Positions 10,881-21,438 of a stretch of DNA of 64,000 nt are shown here, in pieces; position 1 is the stretch's first letter, and each line of letters opens with the position of its first letter. Both the position numbers and the translations under genes were made by a program. The stretch is from Macrolepiota albuminosa (taxonomy: Eukaryota; Basidiomycota; Agaricomycetes; Agaricales; Agaricaceae). The stretch is from positions 1,043,060 through 1,107,059 of the forward strand of contig JAMWFC010000054.1 of assembly GCA_027475525.1 (NCBI GenBank), given 5' to 3'. The notes below the pieces were generated by a model. The model saw nothing but the letters and a program-made list of their open reading frames with translations. It was not told the origin of the DNA and searched no databases.

Positions 10881-11470
10881 CGACCGTAAATGAGCTCTTG
10901 AGCGTAAGGGAGACTGAAGAAAGGGGAGCAGGAAACTCTGGTCTATTGTTCTATGTACAAGTTGGTAAGTATTTTTATACTACAATGAGTTCACCATCGC
11001 CAGTGGCCAATGATGCCAAAGTGCAGTAAACTAGAAAATTTTATAGGAGTAGCTCCAACGGTTTCAGATCCCTACCGTCCATTCAAGACCCTTAGCGACA
11101 CCAGGCAGCAGATTGCGGTGCTAAACCATCAATCCATCACCCTTCTGTCTGTCCAAAATGTTTAGCAATGTCAGGCACCAAATTGAGGTGCTAGGTGATG
11201 TCAGACGCCAAGGTCAAACGCCAAGCTGTCTGTCAGTTTTTGATAGATCATCAGGCTTCTCGCTAAGCGCTGTTGTCAGTGACTGATGCCATCTGTCAGT
11301 TGTCATTCTGTCTGCCATCAGCGCTATCACTGATCAGATCTGCTTCTTGCCGTGCGCGGCCGTTAAATATTGCCAAAATTGGATAATTAGCACGCGCTAA
11401 GGTATCCCGAGTCGGTGCCGCGTTGCCATCACCTGCCGTTGATGCGCTGATCCTGTATGGGGTCCTATCA

Positions 11471-11850
11471 GCGGGCAAGCTGGATGTGGTCATTGCACTT
11501 GTTAAACAAAAGCCAGCTCTGATCTCTGTGCATGCACAATTTCCATGGGGTATAGTGCTGCGATTTCAAGTTTGTGCAACTCTCATATGATGGTGACACA
11601 CTTCTTGATCCATGGTGCCCAATTCTCAAGTCACAATGTACTCTGCCATGCATTGATAAGTTTTAAATCTGATATGGACCTGGAAAAAGTGAAGCTTATG
11701 CTTAACTGCAGATGGGATAGAACATTCCAGGATGCTGGAAGGAAGACATTTCTTCAGTTTTTGTGCAGCAAAGGTCAGGGCACCCTTGTCAGGTACTTGA
11801 AGGCCCCATATGGGATGACATCTCATACTGTAAATGAAGAGACACTATAA
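11471..11850 (+). pseudogene. Decayed copy of the ankyrin-repeat gene tail
   Basis: Plus-strand relic homologous to the C-terminus of the minus-strand gene at 13483. The relic DLEKVKLMLNCRWDRTFQDA matches DLERVKLLLDCRWDRTVEDA, and both end TVNEET plus one residue and a stop. Upstream, VVIALVKQKPALISV matches MVIALVERVPALISA. The relic carries stops and small indels before about 11645, so it is not functional. With the intact copy it forms an inverted duplication. It directly abuts the probable end of Gypsy 2, which may have truncated it. Confidence 0.85.
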
Positions 11851-12720
11851 TCTCTGCCTTCTTGATTCAATATATGCATATATGCAATTTTTATGTCCAA
11901 GTATACAACAGAGATACAGTGTGTACAATAATACCTCAAACATTTATTTATGTTATGTACTCGATGTGCCAAAGAAAACCAAGGGAGAACCTTCTGAAGG
12001 GGAAAAAAAGAGATCTGTAGAGATAATAAAGATATGTAGAAGTTGCCTGCCAAGCTTGCAGTCACAACAATGCGATGAGAAACATGGATTGAGTGTAAAT
12101 ACTGTAGACATGTTGGAGGATTGCATTGAAGCTTAGATGACCAGGTAATCAATTATGGTTTTGATAGAAAGCCACAACACGTACTTGGTGCACCAATTCC
12201 TTTTTGGTCTGAGATCCTGGAGGGAATTTTTCCTTCAGGGGGGCACATTGCAGTTGAATGCAAACTGTTTGTTTGATCCTTATTGCACAAAGAAAGACCT
12301 CTACCATGCTCTCATTCCTGTGTCGGAGTTGTTTCCCAAGACAGGACGGGTTATTGTTGGCACCTAATGTCTATACAAGAGGTGTCATGATTAGCCCGAG
12401 CTGTTCAGGATGATTATGCAAATGGGTGTGCATATAAGCACAAGTGTGTATTAAGAACAGGAGGCAAAGGTCGTGAGGAGGGAGGTAAAAAGTGTTGCGA
12501 CACCGCAGGTGGAGGTGGAGAGTGTGGATGTTAGGACGGGGCATGGGAGGAGGTATATGGCCATGGCGCAGGGCCAGGTGTGCAGTGTGGGTATGACCAA
12601 AGAAGGGGATGTGGTCCCGTCCAAAGCGGCATACATTGTGCAGCTTGAGAGTGAGTATCAGGAAGTGTTTGAAGCTTTGAAGGCTCAAGAAACAAGTCGA
12701 GCATCATAGACACAATCTGG
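11851..12720 (+). other. 3' flank of the ankyrin relic, partly duplicated
   Basis: 12460-12720 is a diverged copy of sequence lying just below the intact gene's stop (reverse complement of about 13250-13440): both share GGTGGAGGTGGAGAGTG, GGACGGGGC and CAAAGAAGGGG in the same order relative to the two genes. The stretch 11851-12460 has no counterpart there and no recognisable gene; a 70-codon open frame at 12155-12367 is not convincing. Confidence 0.6.
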
Positions 12721-13482
12721 TGAGCTGGAAGTTAGCAAGGCAATAGTCAGGAGTTGTTTGGGGGCACGGCACTTGAGCAGGCAGGGAGCTGTGGTGGTAT
12801 ATTGAACTTATGAATAAGATAGGAACAATAATCTTTAGGAATTGGTAAGTGTCGTGAGATATAGACTGAGCGCTACAAAATAAGTTTTGGATCAAAGGTG
12901 GTTGTGCCTGCGTGACCTGTTATTTGACTTCTCACTGTGCCCTGGTTCAACTTTGTCGTTAGTCTTCGGCTTTTTCATGCACACTGCTTACTGGTTTCAG
13001 CATTTTATGTATTCTTTAGAACTCAATATGTTATTTTTCCTCAGACTCATCTTATCATTTGAGACGGTGCATACAGCCAATCAAGCACCCCAAATTGCTT
13101 GACTTTTGACCTGATTGTGCCCTCCAGAAGGCTCCTGCCTCTACTGATTCTCCGAGTCCCACTGTAAGTCATCCAGTTCTGCACTCGCACACTCTTTGAG
13201 CTTTAAACGTTCAAGCTCAAGTTCCGTACCCCTCTCTCATCCTCACCTTTAGCTCTCAAGCTGCCCAAAGTACACACCCTCAGCAGGAACACACACCCCT
13301 TCTTTGGCCGCACCCGCACCCCACACCCAGCCCTTTGCCATCACCTATACTCCCACGCCCCGTCCCAATATCCACACTTGCCAATGCACTCTCCACCTCC
13401 ACCTGCACTCTCAACGCCCTCCACCTCCTTTTCCACCTTCGCCTTCCCAGAATATATCAAATCGAGTTTTAGAATGCACAGA
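12721..13482. other. Intergenic, between the inverted copies
   Basis: No gene recognised. 13250-13440 is Cys/Pro-codon-rich low-complexity sequence, shared in inverted orientation with 12460-12720. The rest is unremarkable AT-rich sequence. Confidence 0.6.
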
Positions 13483-15462
13483 TTATGGTGTCTCTTCATT
13501 CACAGTGCGAGATGTCATCTCATATGGAGCGAGCCTGACAGTCTGGTATTGTTCCAAGTACTCGACAAGTGTGTCGTCACCTTTGCTGTGTGCAATATCA
13601 AGCAATGTCTTCCCCTCAGCATCCTCTACTGTTCTATCCCATCTGCAGTCAAGCAAAAGCTTCACTCTTTCCAGGTCAACAACGCTTAAAAACCATTTCA
13701 ATGCACCGTAGAGTTTATTGTGACCTGATGAATGGGCACCATGATCCAGAAGGTATGTCACCATTGTATGGGAGTTCTGCGAGTAGTATTGAATGGCAAA
13801 GTCAAGCGCTGTCAATGAGAAGAGTAGATCCCGGGCAGAGATCAGAGCTGGCACTCGTTCAACAAGGGCGATGACCATATACAGATTGCGTGTGAGGACT
13901 GCAAGATGCAAAGCGGTCTGACCAACATAATCATGACAATTGAGGTCAATTCCTCGATGCACCAAGTCACGAAAGTCCTCTTCATCCCCTTCATATGCAC
14001 ATATACGCAAGAACTCCACGCTCCATTGACTGCCAGATTGAATTAGGTTGGGACCGCCCAAATCCAAAAGCCACCGAGATAGGACACGATGCCTGTCTCT
14101 GAGTGCCGCTCGATAAGCTCCAGACAGTGCCTTCCCTATCTGTTTTTGCCAGTCCTGTAAATCAGCTGTAGGTTCGTCTAGCAGAGTCTTAAGATCGAAG
14201 ACCTCCATAAAAATTTCGATCAGTCGGCCATATTTGTTACTTTTCCCAGTCTCATCCTCCATGGAAGATGCTGAATACGTCTCTTGCAATCTTGATATGT
14301 AATATTTGACTGCGGAAAGAAAATGACTTTTTCCTGAAAGATATTTAATGGGAAGATAGCGCATCAAAGTCCATTCATCAAGCAAGCCACCAGTCCCCTC
14401 ATTGACAACTTGCTCAACCAAGTAGTTAGATGAGTGGTTGAATATCCATACAAAGGAGTCAAGAGCGAGATCAAAAACAAAAAAAGGTGATTGCTCAAAC
14501 ACTCTATAGTGCTCTGCCTTTCTCAAAGAACCCTTTCGTGGTTGCCCGAGTTGCCCCGGTTGCCCTGGTTGTCCCAGTTGCCCCAGTTGCCCCAGTTGCC
14601 CCAGTTGCCATGGTCCCCACGGTCGCCATGGTTGCCACGCCTTCAAGGAAAAAGTAAGCATATGCCAGAGATACTGGCATGTGTATGCTATGGTACATAA
14701 AGAATACCATAGGATTTCAGTTGGATAGAACATGGAGGGGATGCGGTAGGGACAAGCAATGTCCAAGACTGGAACCATGGAAGATCCAAAGTAGAAGAGA
14801 AACGTGAGAGTAGTGATCACACCAACAACTCCAGATATTGGACGGGACAACTGTGAAACGTAGAGAACTAGTCCAACCATAAAGATTGCAACTGAGCAAT
14901 GTAGAATCAATGGGAGACTCTGAATAATGTCGCCGAGCTTATATTTCTCAAGTCCGCTTTGGCGGAATTGGCGGATCAAAGCACGGGTTTTGGCATCACC
15001 AGAAACTGTCGCAGTATAAGCCTGTTCATGGTGTTAGACGACATAGAAGACAGCAAAGAAATAACAGACTTGGATCCATTGTTTAGCTAGAACAGACAAG
15101 AGGGCAGTTGATAACGAGAGAGCGAGGCTCATAAAAAAGAGTCCATTCACCCATACATCTATAGAAGTGTGCGTCTGGCTTTCGAGACCCAGAGATGCTG
15201 CAGGAACAGCATCTATCCTCGTTCTATTTCCGGCAGCTCTCAATAATTGGTTGTTTTCAACAAGTAGGGATACCGTGATTTGTGCGTTATCGGGTTGGAA
15301 CGCTTGAGACGTTTGAGCGACAAATGTCGTTACAATTGCCGAGAAGAGTGCAGCCTGCGTTGGAATTAGGAAGACGTCTAGGAATGTATGTCCATCAATA
15401 CTCACAAAGACAAGGAGACTATCAAGAATGCTCCGATAGCCTTCAATCATGTCTGCATCATG

Positions 15463-15829
15463 TGTTAGAACTAAATACCAGACTTGATGATTTTATCTGA
15501 CAGACGGTGTAAGTTCTAGTCCTCAGTCAGTATATTCACGACTACGCTACCTGACAGACGGTGTAAGTTCTAGTCTATCCGGTAGCGTATTAGTTATTTA
15601 GGTGACAGAAGTGTAGATTGTTTGACTTACCCTCAGTCAGTATATTCACGACTGAGGGTGTCGGTAGCTAGTGTCCGTATATATACGTGAGGGTAACAAT
15701 GGAGGTGGCCAGCGTGATATGTGTGATATTGGAGAGTCGACAAGTAAGCGAGACAATGGAATGTGTTTCAATGGGAGGAGATAGACACGAGCATAGGGTC
15801 GATGGTGGCATATTTCCGGGTATCTAACA
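15463..15829 (-). repeat. 3' LTR of the Copia element
   Basis: Begins TGTTAGAAC and ends TCTAACA (7-bp inverted ends). Contains a 54-bp tandem internal repeat (from 15497 and 15551) and a 9-bp-stem hairpin CCCTCAGTC...GACTGAGGG near 15630-15657. Confidence 0.95.
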
Positions 15830-15841
15830 CTCCTCCTCACC
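15830..15841 (-). promoter_or_regulatory. Polypurine tract of the Copia element
   Basis: On the minus strand GGTGAGGAGGAG directly precedes the 3' LTR, the expected site of plus-strand DNA priming. Confidence 0.7.
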
Positions 15842-15894
15842 ATAGACTCTGGGTTGTGTGTGTCTCCTCCTCGCGTAGGAATCAATGGCGACTG

Positions 15895-18786
15895 TTAGGT
15901 CTGAAGGCCGAGTAGGGAGCGCAGACGCAGGAAAATGGGGGCGGATAGAGCTTTTGTAAATATATCCGCGACGTTGAACTTTGTATTGACGTAGCGAATG
16001 CAAATGTCGTCGGCTTGAACGCGCTCTCGGAGGAAGTGGTATTTGATGTCAACGTGCTTGACTCAGGCGTGAAGCGTAGGGTCTTCAGATAGATTGATGG
16101 CGGCGTTATTATCGCAAAGGATCGGAGTAGCCTTGTGCGTGAGGTTGAATCCAATACCCTTGAGAAGGGTTCGCAGCCACATGCACTCCTGAGCGCTCTT
16201 GAACGCGGCCATATATTCGGCCTCGCACGACGATGCGGCGACAGATTTCTGTTTTCGTGCTGCCCATGAGATGACGCCTGAGCCCAGGCTCCAAGCGTAG
16301 CCTCCAATACTCCGTCGCGTGTCCAGGCAGTTAGCCCAGTCAGAGTCGGTGAAGCCGGTAAGTTCGGCTGGGTTCTCGGTGCCTCCCAGGACCAACTTGA
16401 GCTCTTGGGTGCCCTTGAGGTAGTGCACGAGCCTGGTGGCCGCTCGCCAGTGAACGTCGATGTAAGAGTCAACGTATTGGGTTAGTTGTTGTATGGCGTA
16501 CGAAATGTCGGGGCGGGTGGAGATAGAGACGTAGAGCAGGCAACCTACGAGGGATCGGTATGGAATCTTTTGGAGTGCGTCGATGTCGTCAGGGGAGAGT
16601 GATGATCGGTTGACCCGTCGAAGCTTGAGGCTGGGTTCCATGGGGAGAGAAAGGGGGTGTGCGTTGGATTGGCCGAATTGTTGTATAATTTTGTCTATCA
16701 GCGCAGTTTGAGAAAGTCTTACAGTGCGATTTTTACGATCCCATTCTATCGCGATGCCAACGACGAACTTGGGGAGGCCCAGATCAGAGATGGTCCAGGT
16801 GGAGCTGAGTTGGTCTTTGAAGCGTTTGTTCTCTTCCTTGCTGGTTGCAATGGATAGGAAGTCGTCGACATGCACCGCTGCTATAACAATACCTGTATTA
16901 CTCTTTCTGTAGTATACACATGACTCGCATGCGAGCCGAGTGAATCCCCAGAATACCATGTTGTCGTTCAACGTTTGATTCCATATGCGGCCTGCCTGCT
17001 TCATGCCGTACAGACCCCTGAGCAGGCACCATACCCACTCCTCCTTGCCGGGCTCCTCGAATCCTTCAGGCTGTTCCATGTATTGAGTCTCGTTCTCCGG
17101 GAGTAGTCCGTACAAAAACGCTGTCTTGATGTCGATCTGTGTCGCGTCCCAGCTCTGGGCTGCGGCCAGGTGTAATAAGATTCACCACGATTCCATACGC
17201 GCTGTCGGTGACGTAGTCCTGGTATAGTCACGCCCATAGACTTGCTCGAATCCTTTAAACATGAGTCGAACTTTGAATCGAACTGCTTTCCCGTTTTCAT
17301 CGCGCTTGATCTTGAAAACTGGTCTGCCCTTCCGAACTTTGTGGCCTGGCGGAATCTGTTCATGTGGTATCAGCTTGTAGATGCCCATGTCTCTGAGTGA
17401 GTTTAGCTCTTCTCTGTATCCGGCTTCCCACTGTTTGGCATAAACCGACGACTTAGCTTCGTTCCATGTTCGTGGTTCGTCGCCCAGATCCATGACCTGC
17501 GGATCTCCAAGAGATTCTGCCACGGCTAGTAGGTGTTCAATACTTTCGATGGACGCTAGGTTGGCTATGTCGTAGGCTATGTCGCCGGGGTTGTTCCCTC
17601 CTGCCGGTGTGTCTGGACGTGGCTGCTGTATGGCAAGATTTTCGTCGATCTGTCCGGCGTCATCTGGGGCCTCCATCCTAGCGTTGCGTTTCTCAGTTCT
17701 CGTCGTGCGCAGCCTCTCCCCTGCCTCTCGTGACTCTTGTACGGCGTGTTCGGTGTGTGTAGTCGGTGGGTCGTCAGGTCTGGCCTTGGCGGTCGGCATG
17801 CGGGTACGGCCAGATCGTCGTAGGGGTGCTACTGCATCGTCTCCATTGTGTAACGGGCCGTTTTCTTGTGCTGGTGGAATGGTGGGAGGTTGCAGTTCAT
17901 CGTCGTCGTTTTCGGTGAGGAATGGTGTAGCTGATGACGTTTTGTGGACGTCGCCGATTGTCATCGGTTCGATCGCGCTGGGTTCCTGTGACTCCGTCAT
18001 TGTGGGCGCAGGCGCTTGCTCAGCTGGCTCAGGCCTGGTCGATCGCTCTGTAGGTGCACGGGGGTCGTCGTGTCGTTCTAGAAAGCGTACATGGTATGAT
18101 TCGTATATTCTTCTTGTCCTGGGGTCATAGCATCTGTACCCCTTTGAGTTCCGTGCGTAACCTATCAGAATACATTCGATCCCTCGTGCATTGATCTTAG
18201 GGTTGTGTTGGTGTAGGATGAGCACGAATGCCCTGCATCCAATTTCTTTCATGTAGGAGTAGTCGGGGACTCGGTCGTACCACAGTTCGAATGGTGTTTT
18301 GCCCTTTAGAGATTTGGTTATGGTTTTTGCGTGTAGATAGGCGGCCGTTAAGTAGAATTCGTCCCATAGATAGTCTGGGCACTTAGCTGCCAATCTCATA
18401 GTCCGGGCTTTCCCTTGGAGTGTACGATGCATTCTTTCGACACGCCCCATGTGCTGTGAAGTATAGGGAGCACCGTATTCATGTCTTGTGCCTTTAGATG
18501 CGAGCCACTCTTTGACTTGGTGGTTTTTCAGTTCCCCATCGTGCCCAGTGCGGTATATGCCAACCTTCTTTCCGGTTTCGAGTTCCCTTTCCTTTTCCCA
18601 CGCCTGTAGTGCTGCGAACGCATCTGCTTTCGATTTAAGTGGTATGGACCACGGCATGTTCGTGTAGTCATCAACGAGATCCATAATATATTTATTTCTG
18701 GTATGGGATTGCACATGCATTGGTCCAGCCAGATCTATCCAAACTATCTGAAGTTTTTCGACTGCTCTACGCCCTTCCTCCCGCAC
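15895..18786 (-). pseudogene. Copia integrase, reverse transcriptase and RNase H
   Basis: Integrase core: first Asp in IVWIDLAGPMH; YRTGHDGELKN where RTDNGE is usual, so the second catalytic Asp is displaced; APYTSQHMGRVERMHR with Glu. A disordered linker is followed by RT (GRDYTRTTSPTARMESW, stopped by TGA at 17182, then resuming with WDATQIDIKTAFLYG), the active site AVHVDDFLSI, and RNase H (VAASSCEAEYMAA; ILCDNNAAINLSEDPTLHA). A second TGA (16063-16065) interrupts before VKHVDIKYHFLRERVQ; the natural end is the TAA at 15895. Both stops look like CGA to TGA changes. Confidence 0.88.
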
Positions 18787-20627
18787 TTTGGGTACCGATG
18801 TTTTCGTCTGTTTGCCGAGAATACAGACGTCACATTTGGTTTGTGCAAGGAGGGAGTCGAGGGCGTACCTGGTAGGAGACCGTTCCGGGCCATGGTGGCG
18901 ACGACTTGGTAGTTGGCGTGTCCAAGACGCCAGTGCCAGGTGTCGATTTTGACTGGTCGTTGTGCAGCCGTCAGGGCGTGTTTGGATAGTGCATCTTGCA
19001 GTTCAATGGTATAGAGGCGCTTTCCCGGGATCAGGGGGCCTGCAGCCAGTAGGGTCCCGGAGTCTTCGTCCAGGATTGTGACTCCTGACCGACTGAAGGT
19101 GATCAGCGCGTGCATGCCGGCGGTTAGAGCCGAGATAGATATGAGCCTGACGGTGGACATGGGAATATATAAGGCATTTTCTAGGTAGATTTCGGTTTGG
19201 TTTTGTACTTGTAGTCTGATTTGTCCTATGCCGACGGCCTGGATAGATGATCCTCCTACTCCTTTTACCGCACGGGGAGGGATTGGTCGCAGCGTAACAA
19301 AGTCAGAGGGGCACAGGGAAATATGGACCGTGGCGCCTGAGTCCATGTAAAATGGTTTCTCTGTGAGCGAGATGAGTCGAGTATTACTGGGGGGGTTTTC
19401 TGGGATAATTGCCGTAGTGGCTAGAATTGTCTCACAGGTATGTAGGGTCGGGATCGTGTGTGTGTCCCAGTTGATCGTGGCTCGTGGCTCGTTAGATTCA
19501 GCATCGTCGATTGCCATAAAACCTTCGTATTCGAAGAAGTCTGTAGAGCTTGTGGTGACAGTGCCTGCGAACTCGGCGGGCTTGGCGGCTTCGAGCTGAA
19601 TTTTTTGTAGGTTGTTGATATCGACAATGTAAGCCTGGCCATCTAGTCCTTTGACCGCGATCCCATTCTTGATGTTATTGCTGCTGGACCCTCCTCCTTG
19701 CTTCGATTTTCCGGTTCCTTTTCCTCCTCCTCGAGCAGCTTGGCGCGCGGTGCGGGACTCCTCAATAGTCTTCCCGGCCATTCCTCCTCCTGGACGGATA
19801 CACCATTCTTTCGTATGTCCCCGGCAGGAAAGCTTGGCAGCATAACAGACCTCGCAGCAGGGGAACCCTGGTCCATGGTTGTGAGGGTGGGAGGGGGCCT
19901 TAGCGTCGCGAGCAGTGAGGGCAGTGCCAATGGGTGAGGCTCTGTTGAGTGTGGAGAGGCTATCGACCGTCTGGAAAAGTTTTTGAATGTTCGAAGAGGC
20001 ATATGGCGCGTCGGTTGTTGCGTCAGCGAGGCCCCGGGAAACTTGGGTCTGGAGGGACTCGAACGACCTGTTGTTTATGCAATTGAGCAGGGCGATGCAC
20101 TTGAGCAAGTCCTTGTCAATGGTCCCAATGGCGAATGCTCGGTCGACTAATTCGCATATTTTGCGCACGGTGGCGTCGATAGGTTCCCCGATTGGTGCGT
20201 ATGTTGAGAGAGCCTGGCGTATAAGCGCGACTTGCTTCACGGGCTCTTCACGATGTGCGCGGGCCTTCAGAGCGTCGTAGCATTCCTTTGCCGTGCCATC
20301 TGTCTCGAGGCCTTCCAATTCCGACTCGGACACTGCGGCGCGGATGATGCCTATGATAAGGTCGTTATTCGAGAGCCAGTTGGCATACGCGTTAGGTTCG
20401 GTGAGCGGATCAGGCTGGGTGACTAGCCTACTGAGGTTCTTTTCCGACGCGAAGATGTACCAATCGAGTCCGCTTTGCTGTAGGAAGATTTCCAATTTGG
20501 TGGACCATTTCGTAAACTCCCCGGTGGTTCGGTCGAACGGGGGGTCGGCGGACGGCCAGTGGGCATTCAGCTTGGCAAGGCGGATACGAGGGTAGGTAGT
20601 ATCGGTGGAGAGTGCGGAGGACGTCAT
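18744..20627 (-). CDS. Copia gag, zinc knuckle and protease
   Basis: Start MTSSALSTDTTYPRIRL at 20627, near the PBS. A Copia-type gag (FTKWSTKLEIFLQQSGLDWY) is followed by a modified knuckle (CCEVCYAAKLSCRGHTKEWC), a Gly/Ser-rich linker, the protease active site FYMDSGATVHISL, and the gag-pre-integrase motif WHWRLGHANYQ. The true polyprotein changes frame around 18870-18890: the upper frame loses homology after LLPGTPST, while the other frame continues KCDVCILGKQTKTSVPK. A one-base indel or a programmed shift would explain this; a single open frame is usual for fungal Copia, so a lesion is more likely. Confidence 0.85.
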   Translation of the reverse strand: MTSSALSTDTTYPRIRLAKLNAHWPSADPPFDRTTGEFTKWSTKLEIFLQQSGLDWYIFASEKNLSRLVTQPDPLTEPNAYANWLSNNDLIIGIIRAAVSESELEGLETDGTAKECYDALKARAHREEPVKQVALIRQALSTYAPIGEPIDATVRKICELVDRAFAIGTIDKDLLKCIALLNCINNRSFESLQTQVSRGLADATTDAPYASSNIQKLFQTVDSLSTLNRASPIGTALTARDAKAPSHPHNHGPGFPCCEVCYAAKLSCRGHTKEWCIRPGGGMAGKTIEESRTARQAARGGGKGTGKSKQGGGSSSNNIKNGIAVKGLDGQAYIVDINNLQKIQLEAAKPAEFAGTVTTSSTDFFEYEGFMAIDDAESNEPRATINWDTHTIPTLHTCETILATTAIIPENPPSNTRLISLTEKPFYMDSGATVHISLCPSDFVTLRPIPPRAVKGVGGSSIQAVGIGQIRLQVQNQTEIYLENALYIPMSTVRLISISALTAGMHALITFSRSGVTILDEDSGTLLAAGPLIPGKRLYTIELQDALSKHALTAAQRPVKIDTWHWRLGHANYQVVATMARNGLLPGTPSTPSLHKPNVTSVFSANRRKHRYPKCGRKGVEQSKNFR

Positions 20628-20856
20628 AGAGATAACGGGAAGGGAGGTAGACCGTGTTACGTGACGAGTTCCGAGGGTTTAAACGAGAGATTTATGTCCC
20701 TGCACGTGAAGACAAAGTGGCGCGCGTAGGTTTATGTCCGGCTGATCGGGGTCAGGGTCCGAGAGCGCCAGGGGTAATATCAGGTGGAAGGGTGGGGGTA
20801 GCTGTTAGAACCTTTGTGTGTCCGTCAGATGTTTCAGAGAAGTGTGGTGTTCGATA

Positions 20857-20867
20857 GGCCCATAACC
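20857..20867 (-). promoter_or_regulatory. Probable primer-binding site (initiator-tRNA type)
   Basis: Immediately inside the 5' LTR the plus strand reads GGCCCATAACC. CATAACC matches the anticodon-loop region of initiator tRNA-Met, the half-tRNA primer used by many Copia elements. Assignment is by motif only. Confidence 0.6.
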
Positions 20868-21234
20868 TGTTAGAACTAAATACCAGACTTGATGATTTTA
20901 TCTGACAGACGGTGTAAGTTCTAGTCCTCAGTCAGTATATTCACGACTACGCTACCTGACAGACGGTGTAAGTTCTAGTCTATCCGGTAGCGTATTAGTT
21001 ATTTAGGTGACAGAAGTGTAGATTGTTTGACTTACCCTCAGTCAGTATATTCACGACTGAGGGTGTCGGTAGCTAGTGTCCGTATATATACGTGAGGGTA
21101 ACAATGGAGGTGGCCAGCGTGATATGTGTGATATTGGAGAGTCGACAAGTAAGCGAGACAATGGAATGTGTTTCAATGGGAGGAGATAGACACGAGCATA
21201 GGGTCGATGGTGGCATATTTCCGGGTATCTAACA
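20868..21234 (-). repeat. 5' LTR of the Copia element
   Basis: 367 bp, same sequence as the LTR at 15463-15829 by visual comparison, including the internal 54-bp repeat and hairpin. Confidence 0.95.
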
Positions 21235-21438
21235 TCATGACCCTCTGCTTCGTCAAGATAGACATTCCACACACGTGCATTCTCTCTTACTTCTTCTCCG
21301 GGTTTGTCGGGGCTGTAAATTTCTGTGTAATCATAATTACGACCACCTGGGAGCTACAAGGTGAATGGATATCATTTCACAATAAATCCGCGACGGTACC
21401 TGAGTTATGGATGCCGAAGGTCCTGAGGCGCGATCCAT

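Larger units (their letters stand above)
4570..11470 (-). mobile_element. Ty3/Gypsy LTR retrotransposon 2, decayed and nested
   Basis: Minus-strand element in the order gag, zinc knuckle, protease, RT, RNase H, integrase. Its integrase C-terminus is cut at 4570 by the LTR start of Gypsy 1. The right end is uncertain; 11470 is proposed because homology to the ankyrin pseudogene starts just beyond it and the sequence there ends in CA. Coding lesions include in-frame TGA codons at about 7149, 6015 and 4672 where arginine is expected, and a protease active site reading DSR instead of DSG. Four 77-bp duplications (5728, 9785, 10540, 10727) add artificial breaks. It is probably immobile. Confidence 0.85.
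10429..11470 (-). repeat. 5' leader and probable LTR region of Gypsy 2
   Basis: Non-coding, between the gag start and the ankyrin pseudogene. It contains duplications #9 and #10 and several short repeats of the type AGGCNNCAAATTG/CTGTCAG around 11100-11300. An LTR start reading TGATAGGACCCC on the minus strand (from 11470) is plausible, but no partner LTR exists in the window, so limits are unproven. Confidence 0.4.
15463..21234 (-). mobile_element. Complete Ty1/Copia LTR retrotransposon
   Basis: 5772 bp, minus strand, bounded by two 367-bp LTRs that look identical by eye and flanked by the 5-bp target duplication TCATG (15458-15462 and 21235-21239). Order: 5' LTR, PBS, gag-knuckle-protease, integrase, RT, RNase H, polypurine tract, 3' LTR, i.e. 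the Copia order with integrase before RT. Coding damage: one frame change near 18870 and in-frame TGA codons at 17182 and 16063, both where arginine is expected. Matching LTRs suggest recent insertion, although short-read collapse of LTRs could mimic this. Confidence 0.95.
13483..21438 (-). pseudogene. DUF6535/ankyrin-repeat membrane protein gene split by a Copia element
   Basis: Exons 21438-21400, 21353-21235 continuing at 15457-15070, and 15021-13483; introns of 46 and 48 nt. Taking out the Copia element and one TSD copy gives 695 codons in frame, reading DEAEGHDADMIEGY across the junction. N-terminus MDRASGPSASITQ; the DUF6535 hallmark ENARVWNVYLDEA; two hydrophobic segments in exon 2 (VWVNGLFFMSLALSL and neighbours) and two in exon 3 (LHCSVAIFMVGLVLYVS; ITTLTFLFYFG), so a membrane location is inferred. 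Then a Q-L-G tandem repeat (about 14550-14610) and C-terminal ankyrin repeats (GQTALHLAVLTRN). DUF6535 has no known function. The insertion falls in exon 2, so the gene should be null unless the element is spliced out. Confidence 0.88.

Noticed and set aside
13250..13440. Short tandem Pro/His-codon stretch as a gene
   Set aside because: Shared non-coding flank of the inverted duplication; frames are not preserved between copies.
15497..15604. 54-bp tandem repeat in the Copia LTR
   Set aside because: Considered as part of the duplication artefact series, but the period is 54 and it is present in both LTRs, so it is native to the LTR.
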